A stretch of 64,000 bases of DNA from Candidatus Sericytochromatia bacterium. GTDB lineage: Bacteria > Cyanobacteriota > Sericytochromatia > UBA7694. Position 1 is the stretch's first letter, and each line of letters opens with the position of its first letter. Positions 45,708 to 52,814 of the stretch are shown here, piece by piece. Below the pieces are notes generated by a model. The model searched no databases. It was given only the letters and a program-made list of their open reading frames with translations, and was not told the DNA's origin. The DNA is taken from contig JADMKE010000006.1 of assembly GCA_018780035.1 (NCBI GenBank), positions 1-64,000 on the forward strand, read 5' to 3'. The translations under genes and the position numbers were made by a program.

Positions 45708-45866
45708 GGGTGGCTCCGGTTGGCGCAAGCCCCTGCCGTTCGGGCCGTTCGTTGCGCACATCGTGTGCGCACTCTCTATCAGTCGCCCCGCCTTTTGCCC
45801 TCCTGGCACGTCGGGGCTCCTAACGCCCTCACTTACCAGGGGCTTGACCAACGGAGAGAGACATCC
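45708..45866 (+). repeat. Foldable ~160-bp repeat, left copy
   Basis: About 85-90% identical by eye to the reverse complement of 46705-46864. Arms CAAGCCCCTG (45726-45735) and CAGGGGCTTG (45837-45846) are a perfect 10-bp inverted pair 101 bases apart. Inside is a second hairpin, GCGCACA-TCG-TGTGCGC (45754-45770). It is GC-rich in an otherwise AT-rich gap. Both copies can be read as a peptide containing LVSEGVRSPxVPGGQKAGR, but I treat that as incidental. It may be a MITE or REP-like element or a structured RNA. Confidence 0.75.
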
Positions 45867-46031
45867 CCAGAGTAAGCAGGACAAAGGTCTTGCTTATCAC
45901 TTTGACAACAGAGAAGTTTTGAGGCTTTTGAGTTATATCCCTTGATTGAATTTAGATCTTGTCTTCCCAAATCCGCTCAACAAAATACTGATCAAAAATG
46001 CGATCTTTGCCTATCATGCTCAATCTATCTA
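45867..46031. other. AT-rich gap with possible gene remnant
   Basis: Nothing clear is present. On the minus strand, 45952-46017 encodes a 21-residue frame (MIGKDRIFDQYFVERIWEDK, then Ile, stop) that reads like the C-terminal tail of a real protein, and could be debris from the insertion that brought the neighbouring gene. Confidence 0.25.
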
Positions 46032-46601
46032 TCAATGATGGGCTTCAGAATTCATTGACCCAGCAAGCATTCCCGGTGTTTCACAATTCTTGATACGGGC
46101 CGCATCCAATTGAAGCAGAAAGGGAACCCCTTTGATGAATTCTCCATTTTTAAGCTTAGTTTCAGTAAATAACTCTATATTTGCTTGATGTGTAAACCCA
46201 TACAAAGCACAGTAAGAAGGTTGACTTTTGGTATTCACATATTTTGGATCAGGTTGTGTTTCCTTAGAAATCACATATATGGCTCCATTGTACGAAAAGG
46301 AGAATATATGTTCAGCAATATCTTCAATTTTGAAAGGGCAATTTTTGAAGATGGTTTTTAAGGGCATAATATAGTTGGCTCCACCTGTCTCAAAACCGAT
46401 GTAATGGCCACTTTCTTTATCAACTTCAATGAGAATATGGCAATTTCCATCATCGGTATTTACAGGACTTGGCGTTGGGAGTGGCTCTGCTGTCGCTGCT
46501 GAAGAAGGTTTTGAAGAAATCTCGGACACAGGCAAATTTTTATTGCAGCCGATACAGGCCAACAAGACCAAGACAGATTTGGTTGTGGGGCCCAAGACCA
46601 T
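46032..46601 (-). CDS. AT-rich lipoprotein gene between inverted repeats
   Basis: The 189-aa product has a short lipoprotein signal ending in LLACIGC or LLAC. It then has a Pro/Ser-rich linker and a domain with several Cys (GNCHILIEV, KNCPFKIED, PSYCALYGF, RIKNCETPG), suggesting disulfides. No family is recognised. Its base composition is clearly more AT-rich than the surrounding genes. TTTACA (46665-46670) and TAAATA (46643-46648) on the minus strand, 16 bases apart, could be its promoter. The flanking inverted repeats suggest it arrived as a unit. Confidence 0.7.
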   Translation of the reverse strand: MVLGPTTKSVLVLLACIGCNKNLPVSEISSKPSSAATAEPLPTPSPVNTDDGNCHILIEVDKESGHYIGFETGGANYIMPLKTIFKNCPFKIEDIAEHIFSFSYNGAIYVISKETQPDPKYVNTKSQPSYCALYGFTHQANIELFTETKLKNGEFIKGVPFLLQLDAARIKNCETPGMLAGSMNSEAHH

Positions 46602-46704
46602 ACCCGTTTAAACCTTTTGCCGCATTTTTCATTCCCCAGTTGTATTTACCCTCTGTTTAATCATTGTAAACAGCTCATCTCAGGTGTCCACTTTTTAAAG
46701 CTCA

Positions 46705-46864
46705 GGAGTCTCTCCCTGTTGGCCAAGCCCCTGGTAAGTGAGGGCGTTAGGAGCCCCGCCGTGCCAGGAGGGCAAAAGGCGGGGCGACTGAAAGTGAGCG
46801 CGCACACGACGTGCGCAGCGAACGGCCCGAACGTCAGGGGCTTGTGCCAACCGGAGCCGCTCAC
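46705..46864 (-). repeat. Foldable ~160-bp repeat, right copy (inverted)
   Basis: Inverted copy of 45708-45866. The same arms CAAGCCCCTG (46724-46733) and CAGGGGCTTG (46835-46844) are again 101 bases apart, and the inner hairpin is GCGCAC-ACGAC-GTGCGC (46800-46816). The base changes in the inner stem keep most of the pairing. No target-site duplication is visible. The rest of 46602-46936 holds nothing else I can support. Confidence 0.75.
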
Positions 46865-46936
46865 CCGCAACAAAAACCGAAAAACAACGCAGTTTGGGGT
46901 GTCAGATTTTAAACAAACAGCCTTGCGGCCAGAAAC

Positions 46937-47959
46937 CTACTCCCCAACGGGCCGCTCTTCCCGCCCATCCGCATACCGTGCAAAGCGACCCTTCTGCCCA
47001 TGCACCGGCTCAGAACTCGGCCAAGGCCAGCCCCCAAACTGATCGCGCTGGTAGTCTTCAAAGGCTTGCATAATCTCCGCCTTGCTGTTCATCACAAAGG
47101 GCCCATACTGCACCACCGGTTCGGCAATCCGCCGCCCCTGCAAAAGCAAGAGACGGGCTGTTTGTTCCCCATTTTGCAGCGGCAAGCCCAAGCTGGAGTC
47201 CAATTCCAGGCCCACGCCGGGTTGAAATTCTGTTCCAGCGGCTTTGAGGCTCTCTCCTTCAAAGAAATACAGCCGCCGCGAAAGCCCGTGGGTGTCTGCG
47301 GGCAATTCCCACTCAGCGCCCGCTTCGAGCTGAATCACCCAAATCGCCACATCGTGGCTGGGGTCAGCCGCCCACGAATCCGGCGGCGGGGCCGGTGGCG
47401 TTTGCTCGCCGTATTTGCCCGCCACCACCTTGACGCGGATGTTTTTGCCCTGGGCATCTTGGCTGTTCACCACAGGAATATCTTCGGACCACAACATGCG
47501 AAAATGGGGGGCGACCATTTTGTTGCTGCGGGGCAAATTGAGCCAAATCTGAAAGAGTTCAGCCGGGTTGTCTTCGTTTTCGTTGAGCAGGGGAAACATC
47601 TCGGCGTGTTGCAGACCTTTGCCCGCTGTCATCCACTGCACGTCACCTTGGCCATAGCGGCCGGCGGCCCCTTGGGAGTCGGCATGGTCGATCAGGCCTT
47701 TTTCGACCACGGTGACCGTTTCAAAGCCCCGATGAGGGTGGCCCGGAAAGCCCGGCACCGCTTGGCCGTGGTACATGCGCCAGCCATCTTTGATGGTAAA
47801 ATCCTGGCCGATATCCCGGCCCGCCAACGACGCTGCTGGGCCAAACTGGCCATTGCCTTTGGGATAAAAATCCTGGTGATAGACACAGAACAAAAACGGA
47901 TCAGCGGTTTGCCAGGGAAAACCGAGTTGAAAGCTGTTTAAAATTGCGGATGGAGCCAT
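46937..47959 (-). CDS. Pirin family protein
   Basis: The N-terminal cupin has both metal motifs, HPHRGFETVT and LQHAEMF (two His plus His/Glu), and DVQWMTAGKGLQH between them. The C-terminal cupin ends EPVVQYGPFVMNSKAEIMQAF, typical of Pirin_C. Length 340 aa is slightly longer than the usual 280-300. Pirins are iron proteins acting as quercetinases or regulators; the role here is unknown. AAGGAG precedes ATG 47959, and the gene follows recD2 by 42 bases on the same strand. Confidence 0.92.
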   Translation of the reverse strand: MAPSAILNSFQLGFPWQTADPFLFCVYHQDFYPKGNGQFGPAASLAGRDIGQDFTIKDGWRMYHGQAVPGFPGHPHRGFETVTVVEKGLIDHADSQGAAGRYGQGDVQWMTAGKGLQHAEMFPLLNENEDNPAELFQIWLNLPRSNKMVAPHFRMLWSEDIPVVNSQDAQGKNIRVKVVAGKYGEQTPPAPPPDSWAADPSHDVAIWVIQLEAGAEWELPADTHGLSRRLYFFEGESLKAAGTEFQPGVGLELDSSLGLPLQNGEQTARLLLLQGRRIAEPVVQYGPFVMNSKAEIMQAFEDYQRDQFGGWPWPSSEPVHGQKGRFARYADGREERPVGE

Positions 47960-48001
47960 TTTTTGTCACTCCTTGTGCACGTTGTGCAGGTGTTTTGGTT
48001 A

Positions 48002-50317
48002 TTATGGCACGTGCACGGGGGCTTCAGACAAGTCGATTGCCGCTGCGGGGTCGGCCCCAAAGAGCACCTGCAAGCGCTCTCCCAGACGTGTATTGCGGTG
48101 TTTGAGCCGTTCGTTCTGCGCGGCCCGTTCGATTGCCCAGGGGTCTCCCATCAGCACCAGTAATTTCTGGGCGCGGGTCATGCCGGTATAGAGCAGATTG
48201 CGCTGCAACATGATGTGGTGTTGGCGGGTCAGCAGCAGAATCACCACCGGGAATTCCGCCCCCTGGGATTTGTGAATCGTGAGGGCATAGGCCAGATCCA
48301 GTTCCTGCAATTGTTCGTCTGCGATTTCCACCGTTTTATCCACAAAGGCCACCTTCAGCCGCCGTTCGCCGGGATAGACTTCAACCACCTGGCCGAGATC
48401 GCCGTTAAAAATCTCCAATTCGTAATTGTTTTTGAGCTGGATGACCCGATCCCCCAAGCGCAAGCGCTGATGACTGACCTGTACCTCGGCTTCGGGCGTC
48501 AGGCTGGCCGGGGCGGGATTGAGGACGGCCTGCAATGCGCGGTTGAGGGCTTGGGTGCCAATTTGGCCTTTGCGCATTGGGCAGAGCACCTGAATATCTG
48601 TCGGGGCATAACCGGCGGCAGGCAGGCGGCGCGACACCAAATCCAGCAATTGGGTGGTGGTGTCGTCGGGCTGGGTGCAGGCGATAAAAAACGCATCTTC
48701 GCTGCGGTTGCGCCCCGTGGGAGGCAAAAGCACCGGCGGCTCGCCTTGATTGACCCGGTGGGCATTGCGCACAATGCGACTGGCCTGGGCCTGGCGGTAG
48801 ATTTCGGTTAACTTTACAGCGGGAATCACCTTACTCTGCAGCAATTCTGCCAGCACAGCGCCGGGGCCGACCGAGGGCAATTGATCACTGTCGCCGATCA
48901 GAATCAGGCGGCAGGCGTCGGGCAGGGCCTTGAGCAGGTCGTTAAACAGGGTCATTTCAACCATTGAGATCTCATCGAGCAGCACCAGATCGCTTTTGAG
49001 AGGCTCGTCGGCACCGCGAATAAAACACTTGAGCTGGGGATCAAATTCCAGCAGGCGATGCAGAGTCAGGGCCTCATCGCCAGTTACCTCTGAGAGCCGC
49101 CGGGCAGCCCGGCCCGTGGGCGAGGCCAGTTTGTAGCGCAGCTTTTGATCTTTAAACCAAGCCAAAATGGCTTTGCTGACCGTTGTTTTGCCTGTGCCCG
49201 GCCCGCCTGTTAAGATCATGACCTTGTGGCGCACAGCCGCTTCGATCGCCTGGCGCTGGCCCTCTGAAAAATCCATTTTTTGCTCAGCTTGGTAATTCTC
49301 CAGCCAAGCTGCAAAGCGGTCGGAATCCAAAGGCGGCAAATCGCTCAAGAGTTCTTTTAAGCGCTCGGCGGCTTCTTGTTCGGCTTTGCCGTAGCGGTAG
49401 AGGTAGATATCATACAGGGGCGGGGTGTTGGGCGCCGTGGGGGTGAGGCGCAATTCGGGCCAGAGTTCGCGCTCGCTGAGCAACTTTTCCAGGGCTGCGG
49501 CGATCTCATTTTGGGGCAGGCCCAACAACTGGCTGGCCTGTGTCAGCAAATCAGGCAGGGGCAGTGAGAGGTGCCCATCGCGCAGGGCCATTTGCAAAAC
49601 ATGTTTGATGCCCACCTGTAAGCGGTCGGGGTGGTTGGCCAGCCAGGGCAAAGCCTGACTCTCGGCCAGCAGGCGCGCAAAGCGATCGGCACTGGCAAAG
49701 CCCTGGCCCCAGAGCCGGGCCAAATCATAGGGCTGGTTCTGCAAGGCTTGAGCGGCTTGGGTGCCGTATTCTTTGAATAGCCTGGGTGCCAGTTGTGGGG
49801 AGAGACCGAAGCGGTTTAAAAATTGCAGCAGGGGTTGCAGGCCGCGCTGTTCACGCCAACTGGCAAGAATCTGAACCACTTTGCGCTCGCCCAGACCGGG
49901 AACTTCTTCCAAGCGTTCGGGGGCTTGATCGAGAATCTGCAAAGTGGCTTCGCCAAAATGTTCGACCAGACGCTTGGCGGTCACTGGCCCCACCCCTCTG
50001 AGCTGGCCCGAAGCCAAAAAGCTCTCAATCCCCTCGGGACTGGTGGGCATGATACTTTCGTAACTCTGGACCCGGAATTGTTTGCCAAAGCGGGGGTGAT
50101 TGACCCATTTGCCTTGAAAGGTTAAACGTTCGCCCTCTTTGACCAATGGCATATCTCCCACCATCACGATCACTTTTTGGCTGGCGAGATCTTTGCAATG
50201 CAGCACCGTATAACCGCTCTCTTCGGATTGAAAGCTGATCTCGCGAACCCGTCCCTCTACGCTGATCAGCGAGTTGGAGGAGAGGGCAGAATCGGGGGCA
50301 GAATCGGGGCCAGACAT
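48002..50317 (-). CDS. recD2: RecD2-type ATP-dependent DNA helicase
   Basis: The 771-aa protein has the RecD2 layout. An N-terminal OB-like domain (VEGRVREISFQSEESGYTVL) and HhH repeats (LRGVGPVTAKRLVEHFG, VPGLGERKVVQIL) come before the helicase. Then follow Walker A GGPGTGKTT, SPTGRAARRLSE, DEISMVEMTLFNDLL, GDSDQLPSVGPG and TEIYRQ, and the UvrD_C part TIHKSQGAEFPVV...YTGMTRAQK. It is a 5'-3' superfamily 1B helicase of DNA repair without RecBC. GAGG precedes ATG 50317. The first residues contain a small PDSA repeat. Confidence 0.94.
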   Translation of the reverse strand: MSGPDSAPDSALSSNSLISVEGRVREISFQSEESGYTVLHCKDLASQKVIVMVGDMPLVKEGERLTFQGKWVNHPRFGKQFRVQSYESIMPTSPEGIESFLASGQLRGVGPVTAKRLVEHFGEATLQILDQAPERLEEVPGLGERKVVQILASWREQRGLQPLLQFLNRFGLSPQLAPRLFKEYGTQAAQALQNQPYDLARLWGQGFASADRFARLLAESQALPWLANHPDRLQVGIKHVLQMALRDGHLSLPLPDLLTQASQLLGLPQNEIAAALEKLLSERELWPELRLTPTAPNTPPLYDIYLYRYGKAEQEAAERLKELLSDLPPLDSDRFAAWLENYQAEQKMDFSEGQRQAIEAAVRHKVMILTGGPGTGKTTVSKAILAWFKDQKLRYKLASPTGRAARRLSEVTGDEALTLHRLLEFDPQLKCFIRGADEPLKSDLVLLDEISMVEMTLFNDLLKALPDACRLILIGDSDQLPSVGPGAVLAELLQSKVIPAVKLTEIYRQAQASRIVRNAHRVNQGEPPVLLPPTGRNRSEDAFFIACTQPDDTTTQLLDLVSRRLPAAGYAPTDIQVLCPMRKGQIGTQALNRALQAVLNPAPASLTPEAEVQVSHQRLRLGDRVIQLKNNYELEIFNGDLGQVVEVYPGERRLKVAFVDKTVEIADEQLQELDLAYALTIHKSQGAEFPVVILLLTRQHHIMLQRNLLYTGMTRAQKLLVLMGDPWAIERAAQNERLKHRNTRLGERLQVLFGADPAAAIDLSEAPVHVP

Positions 50318-50424
50318 GGGATACGCCTCATGGGAAAGTAATCAGGGATGGCTGCACAAAAACAGACAGCTAAAACAGATCGATTAAATACAGAAGTATA
50401 CAATTTGAGTGGGGGGCAGGTCAA

Positions 50425-50465
50425 TTGGATATAGAATACCGTCTATGGTATATTGGTGGTATATT
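50425..50465 (+). promoter_or_regulatory. Promoter with dyad operator before the CoA-disulfide reductase gene
   Basis: TTGGAT (50425-50430) and TATATT (50449-50454) are 18 bases apart. Between and over them lies ATACC-GTCTAT-GGTAT (50436-50451). GGTATATT occurs twice (50447-50454 and 50458-50465), 11 bases apart, so two operator half-sites may lie on one helix face. The layout suggests control by a thiol or metal sensor; no such regulator is adjacent. Confidence 0.4.
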
Positions 50466-50486
50466 TTTGAGATCAGGAGTATCTAT

Positions 50487-51833
50487 ATGCAAATCGTGAT
50501 TATTGGTGGTGATGCGGCAGGCATGAGTGCGGCCATGCAGATTCGCAGGCGGCAGCCTGATTGGCCTGTGACAGTCTTTGAAAAAGGTGAAAACACCTCT
50601 TATGGGGCCTGCGGCATTCCCTATTTTTTCAGCGGCGATGTGGCCCAGCTCGACGATTTGGTGGTGGTTTCACCCGAGAGCTTTCGCAAAAAAGGGCTGG
50701 ATTTGCATATGGGGCATACCGTTGAAGCGGTTTTGCCCGCTCAAAAACAAATTCAAGTCCGCAATGCCCAAGGCGAAACCTTTCTGCAGTCTTATGACCG
50801 GCTTTTGATTGCCACGGGCGCGGCCCCGATTGTGCCACCCTGGCCGGGACTCGACTTGGAAGGGGTGATGCCGATCAAAACTCTGGCCGACTCGCGCCGT
50901 CTCGACGCCCTGATTCAGGCCGGGCGCCGCAAAGTCGTAATTGTGGGGGCTGGATATATTGGCTTGGAAATGGCTGAAGGACTCAAAAAACGTGGTTTGG
51001 ATGTGACGGTGGTCGAAAAGCTGGCGGGGGTGATGGGCCAATTGCATGCCAAGGTGACTGAACAGGTCAGTGCGGAACTGGCCCGCCACGAAGTCACGCT
51101 TAAACTGGGTGTCACTGTGCAGGGCTTTGGTGGCCAGGCGGGTTCTGTCACAGAGGTTCAAACCGATCAAGGCAGCTTGCCTGCGGATTTGGTTTTGGTC
51201 TGCCTGGGGGTTCGCCCCAATTTGCCCTTCCTCAAAGAGGCTGGGCTGGTTGTGGGGGCAAGCGGCGCGCTGGCCGTGAATGAAAAGCAGCAAACCTCAG
51301 ACCCGGATATTTACGCCGCAGGCGACTGTGCCGAGGCCTTTCACCGCGTTTTGGAAAAACCCGTGTATATTCCCCTGGCGCTAACAGCCAATCGCCAGGG
51401 CCGTGTCGCAGGCACCGTGCTTTCTGGCGGCGAAGATCGCTTTCCGGGGGTGGTCGGCAGTGCTGTGACCAAGGTTTTTGATCAGGTGATTGCCCGCACC
51501 GGAGCGGATCTCCTTAGCTTGGAAAAAGCGGGCATTCCCTACCGTTTGGCCGAAGCCCAAGCACCGGCTCAGGCCCATTATTACCAGGGACATGGTCAGG
51601 TTTGGGTGCAATTGGTGTATCATGCCGAAAATTTGCGCCTCTTGGGTGCGTTGATGGTGGGCAACGACCCCAGTTTGGCCAAACGCTGTGATATTGTCGC
51701 TACGGCGATCACTGCCAAAATGTCGGTATTGGACTTGTCTGAGCTGGATTTGACTTATGCCCCGCCTTTTGCACCGGTTTGGGATCCCATTCTGCAGGCG
51801 GCCAATAAAGCCCGTTTTCAGCTTTTGAGTTGA
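50487..51833 (+). CDS. CoA-disulfide reductase-like flavoprotein (single-cysteine)
   Basis: ATG 50487 has AGGAG 7 bases upstream; the frame is open to 50409 but without another ribosome-binding site. Features: FAD motif IVIIGGDAAGMSAAMQIRR, SYGACGIPYFFSG with the single redox Cys near residue 42, NAD(P)H motif KVVIVGAGYIGLEMAEGL, and DIYAAGDCAE (FAD ribityl). The single Cys and length of 448 aa mark the CoADR/NADH oxidase/persulfide reductase subgroup. There is no rhodanese domain. It should keep CoA or low-molecular thiols reduced in the cytoplasm. Confidence 0.9.
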   Translation: MQIVIIGGDAAGMSAAMQIRRRQPDWPVTVFEKGENTSYGACGIPYFFSGDVAQLDDLVVVSPESFRKKGLDLHMGHTVEAVLPAQKQIQVRNAQGETFLQSYDRLLIATGAAPIVPPWPGLDLEGVMPIKTLADSRRLDALIQAGRRKVVIVGAGYIGLEMAEGLKKRGLDVTVVEKLAGVMGQLHAKVTEQVSAELARHEVTLKLGVTVQGFGGQAGSVTEVQTDQGSLPADLVLVCLGVRPNLPFLKEAGLVVGASGALAVNEKQQTSDPDIYAAGDCAEAFHRVLEKPVYIPLALTANRQGRVAGTVLSGGEDRFPGVVGSAVTKVFDQVIARTGADLLSLEKAGIPYRLAEAQAPAQAHYYQGHGQVWVQLVYHAENLRLLGALMVGNDPSLAKRCDIVATAITAKMSVLDLSELDLTYAPPFAPVWDPILQAANKARFQLLS

Positions 51834-51839
51834 AGCTGA

Positions 51840-52135
51840 TCAGCTGTTCAACCAGGGCAAAAGTGTCAACTGTTTCCCGTTTTCACCTCCCTCACTGCGG
51901 AGACTGGGCTGAAGCGCCAAGGGCGGCAGTTGAAAACAGGCCAGATCGCCCTGACTGAGCAAACTGCAGGGGCTATCAAAGGCCAATAAAACCAAGGCCG
52001 TACTGCCGGGATGCTCTTTTTCGCAGCTACCGTCATTTCAATCCGGCTGCTGCGACCGCGCAGGGCTTCGATTTCTTGCAAAATAGGCACGAGCAAAGAC
52101 ATGGAATGACTTCTGGATTTTGACGGTTTAGCCAC
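51840..52135 (-). pseudogene. Small gene with an apparent frameshift
   Basis: Reading from GTG 52135 or ATG 52102 gives MSLLVPILQEIEALRGRSSR, which looks coding. The same frame then becomes Trp/Arg/Pro-rich and unlikely. In another frame the rest reads EKEHPGSTALVLLAFDSPCS ... LALQPSLRSEGG ... LTLLPWLNS, ending TGA at 51840-51842. Joining the two halves near 52030-52045 (around CATTTCAATC on the plus strand) restores a protein of about 95 aa. So either this is a decayed gene or there is one indel in the sequence. No family is recognised. Confidence 0.4.
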
Positions 52136-52183
52136 TGTAACACAGTCCTGGTCTCCTTTTGGGCGGAGAATGAGTTGCAGGGG

Positions 52184-52212
52184 TTGTAAAGTTGTTAATG
52201 ATTTGTTATAAT
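52184..52212 (+). promoter_or_regulatory. Sigma-70-type promoter of the small gene at 52291
   Basis: TTGTAA (52184-52189) and consensus TATAAT (52207-52212), 17 bases apart. The expected transcript start is near 52219, leaving a leader of about 70 bases. Confidence 0.6.
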
Positions 52213-52290
52213 CATGGCATTCTTAACTTTCTTAGCTGCGCTCCATAAATGCACTTATCCTTTCTTCCCCGGAGCGGAAAGGACATGCCC

Positions 52291-52716
52291 ATGCAGATCG
52301 AGTCCCGTCCTCTGAATTGGTCACAGGCTTCAACGCCTGCCGGACGGTTGTCTTCTGCCCCCCCTCTCCCCAAACCTTCGCTTTTAAAACAATTTTCAAG
52401 CGATCAGATTCAGGTCTCCCAGGTGCAAGGCCAGGCCTTGCCTCAACTGGAATTTCCGTTTGCGCTTGATGTTGAGCGCGATGCCACAGGCCTGATCCGT
52501 GTTGGTGGTTTTCCACCCGGCTGCCCCCCAGATATTCAAACGGTGATTGCCAGCGTTTTTCCGGGCGCACAAGACGTCCAGATTCTGGCTGAAACCCATG
52601 ACCGTCCATTTGATACCTATACATTTTCGGTGGACGGCGCACTGTATAAATCGAGCTTTCTTTCCGGGGGCTTTGCCCCAAGTAAAAAGCTCAGTATTGA
52701 ACCGTTTAAACACTGA
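52291..52716 (+). CDS. Small Pro-rich protein, unknown function
   Basis: ATG 52291 has AAAGGA 7 bases upstream; ATGs at 52249 and 52285 are in frame but badly spaced. Residues 1-45 are Pro/Ser-rich and disordered (PAGRLSSAPPLPKPS), without signal peptide. Residues about 55-141 look like one small alpha/beta domain (LPQLEFPFALDVERDATGLI, FDTYTFSVDGALYKSSF). The N-terminal style resembles the CHAP-like protein at 9411. No family is recognised. A terminator follows. Confidence 0.7.
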   Translation: MQIESRPLNWSQASTPAGRLSSAPPLPKPSLLKQFSSDQIQVSQVQGQALPQLEFPFALDVERDATGLIRVGGFPPGCPPDIQTVIASVFPGAQDVQILAETHDRPFDTYTFSVDGALYKSSFLSGGFAPSKKLSIEPFKH

Positions 52717-52782
52717 TTCAAAGCTGCCTTTGAGCATCCTGTTTAAACGCCCTGTCCCGTTTTGAGGACACCCCCAATTGTT

Positions 52783-52811
52783 GAGGGCCTGAAATTTCAG
52801 GCCCTCTTTTT
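52783..52811. terminator. Perfect palindromic terminator
   Basis: GAGGGCCTGAAA pairs with TTTCAGGCCCTC (52783-52806) and is followed by TTTTT. It lies between convergent genes ending at 52716 and 52815. Confidence 0.8.
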
Positions 52812-52814
52812 GTT

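Noticed and set aside
45633..45884. 83-aa minus-strand frame, with a related frame at 46617-47042, both containing LVSEGVRSPxVPGGQKAGR
   Set aside because: The shared peptide follows from the inverted DNA repeat. Base changes between copies preserve hairpins at least as well as codons, and neither frame has a ribosome-binding site, so I call a repeat rather than a gene family.
47000..47941. 313-aa plus-strand open frame
   Set aside because: Antisense to the pirin gene, which has intact metal motifs and a good ribosome-binding site.
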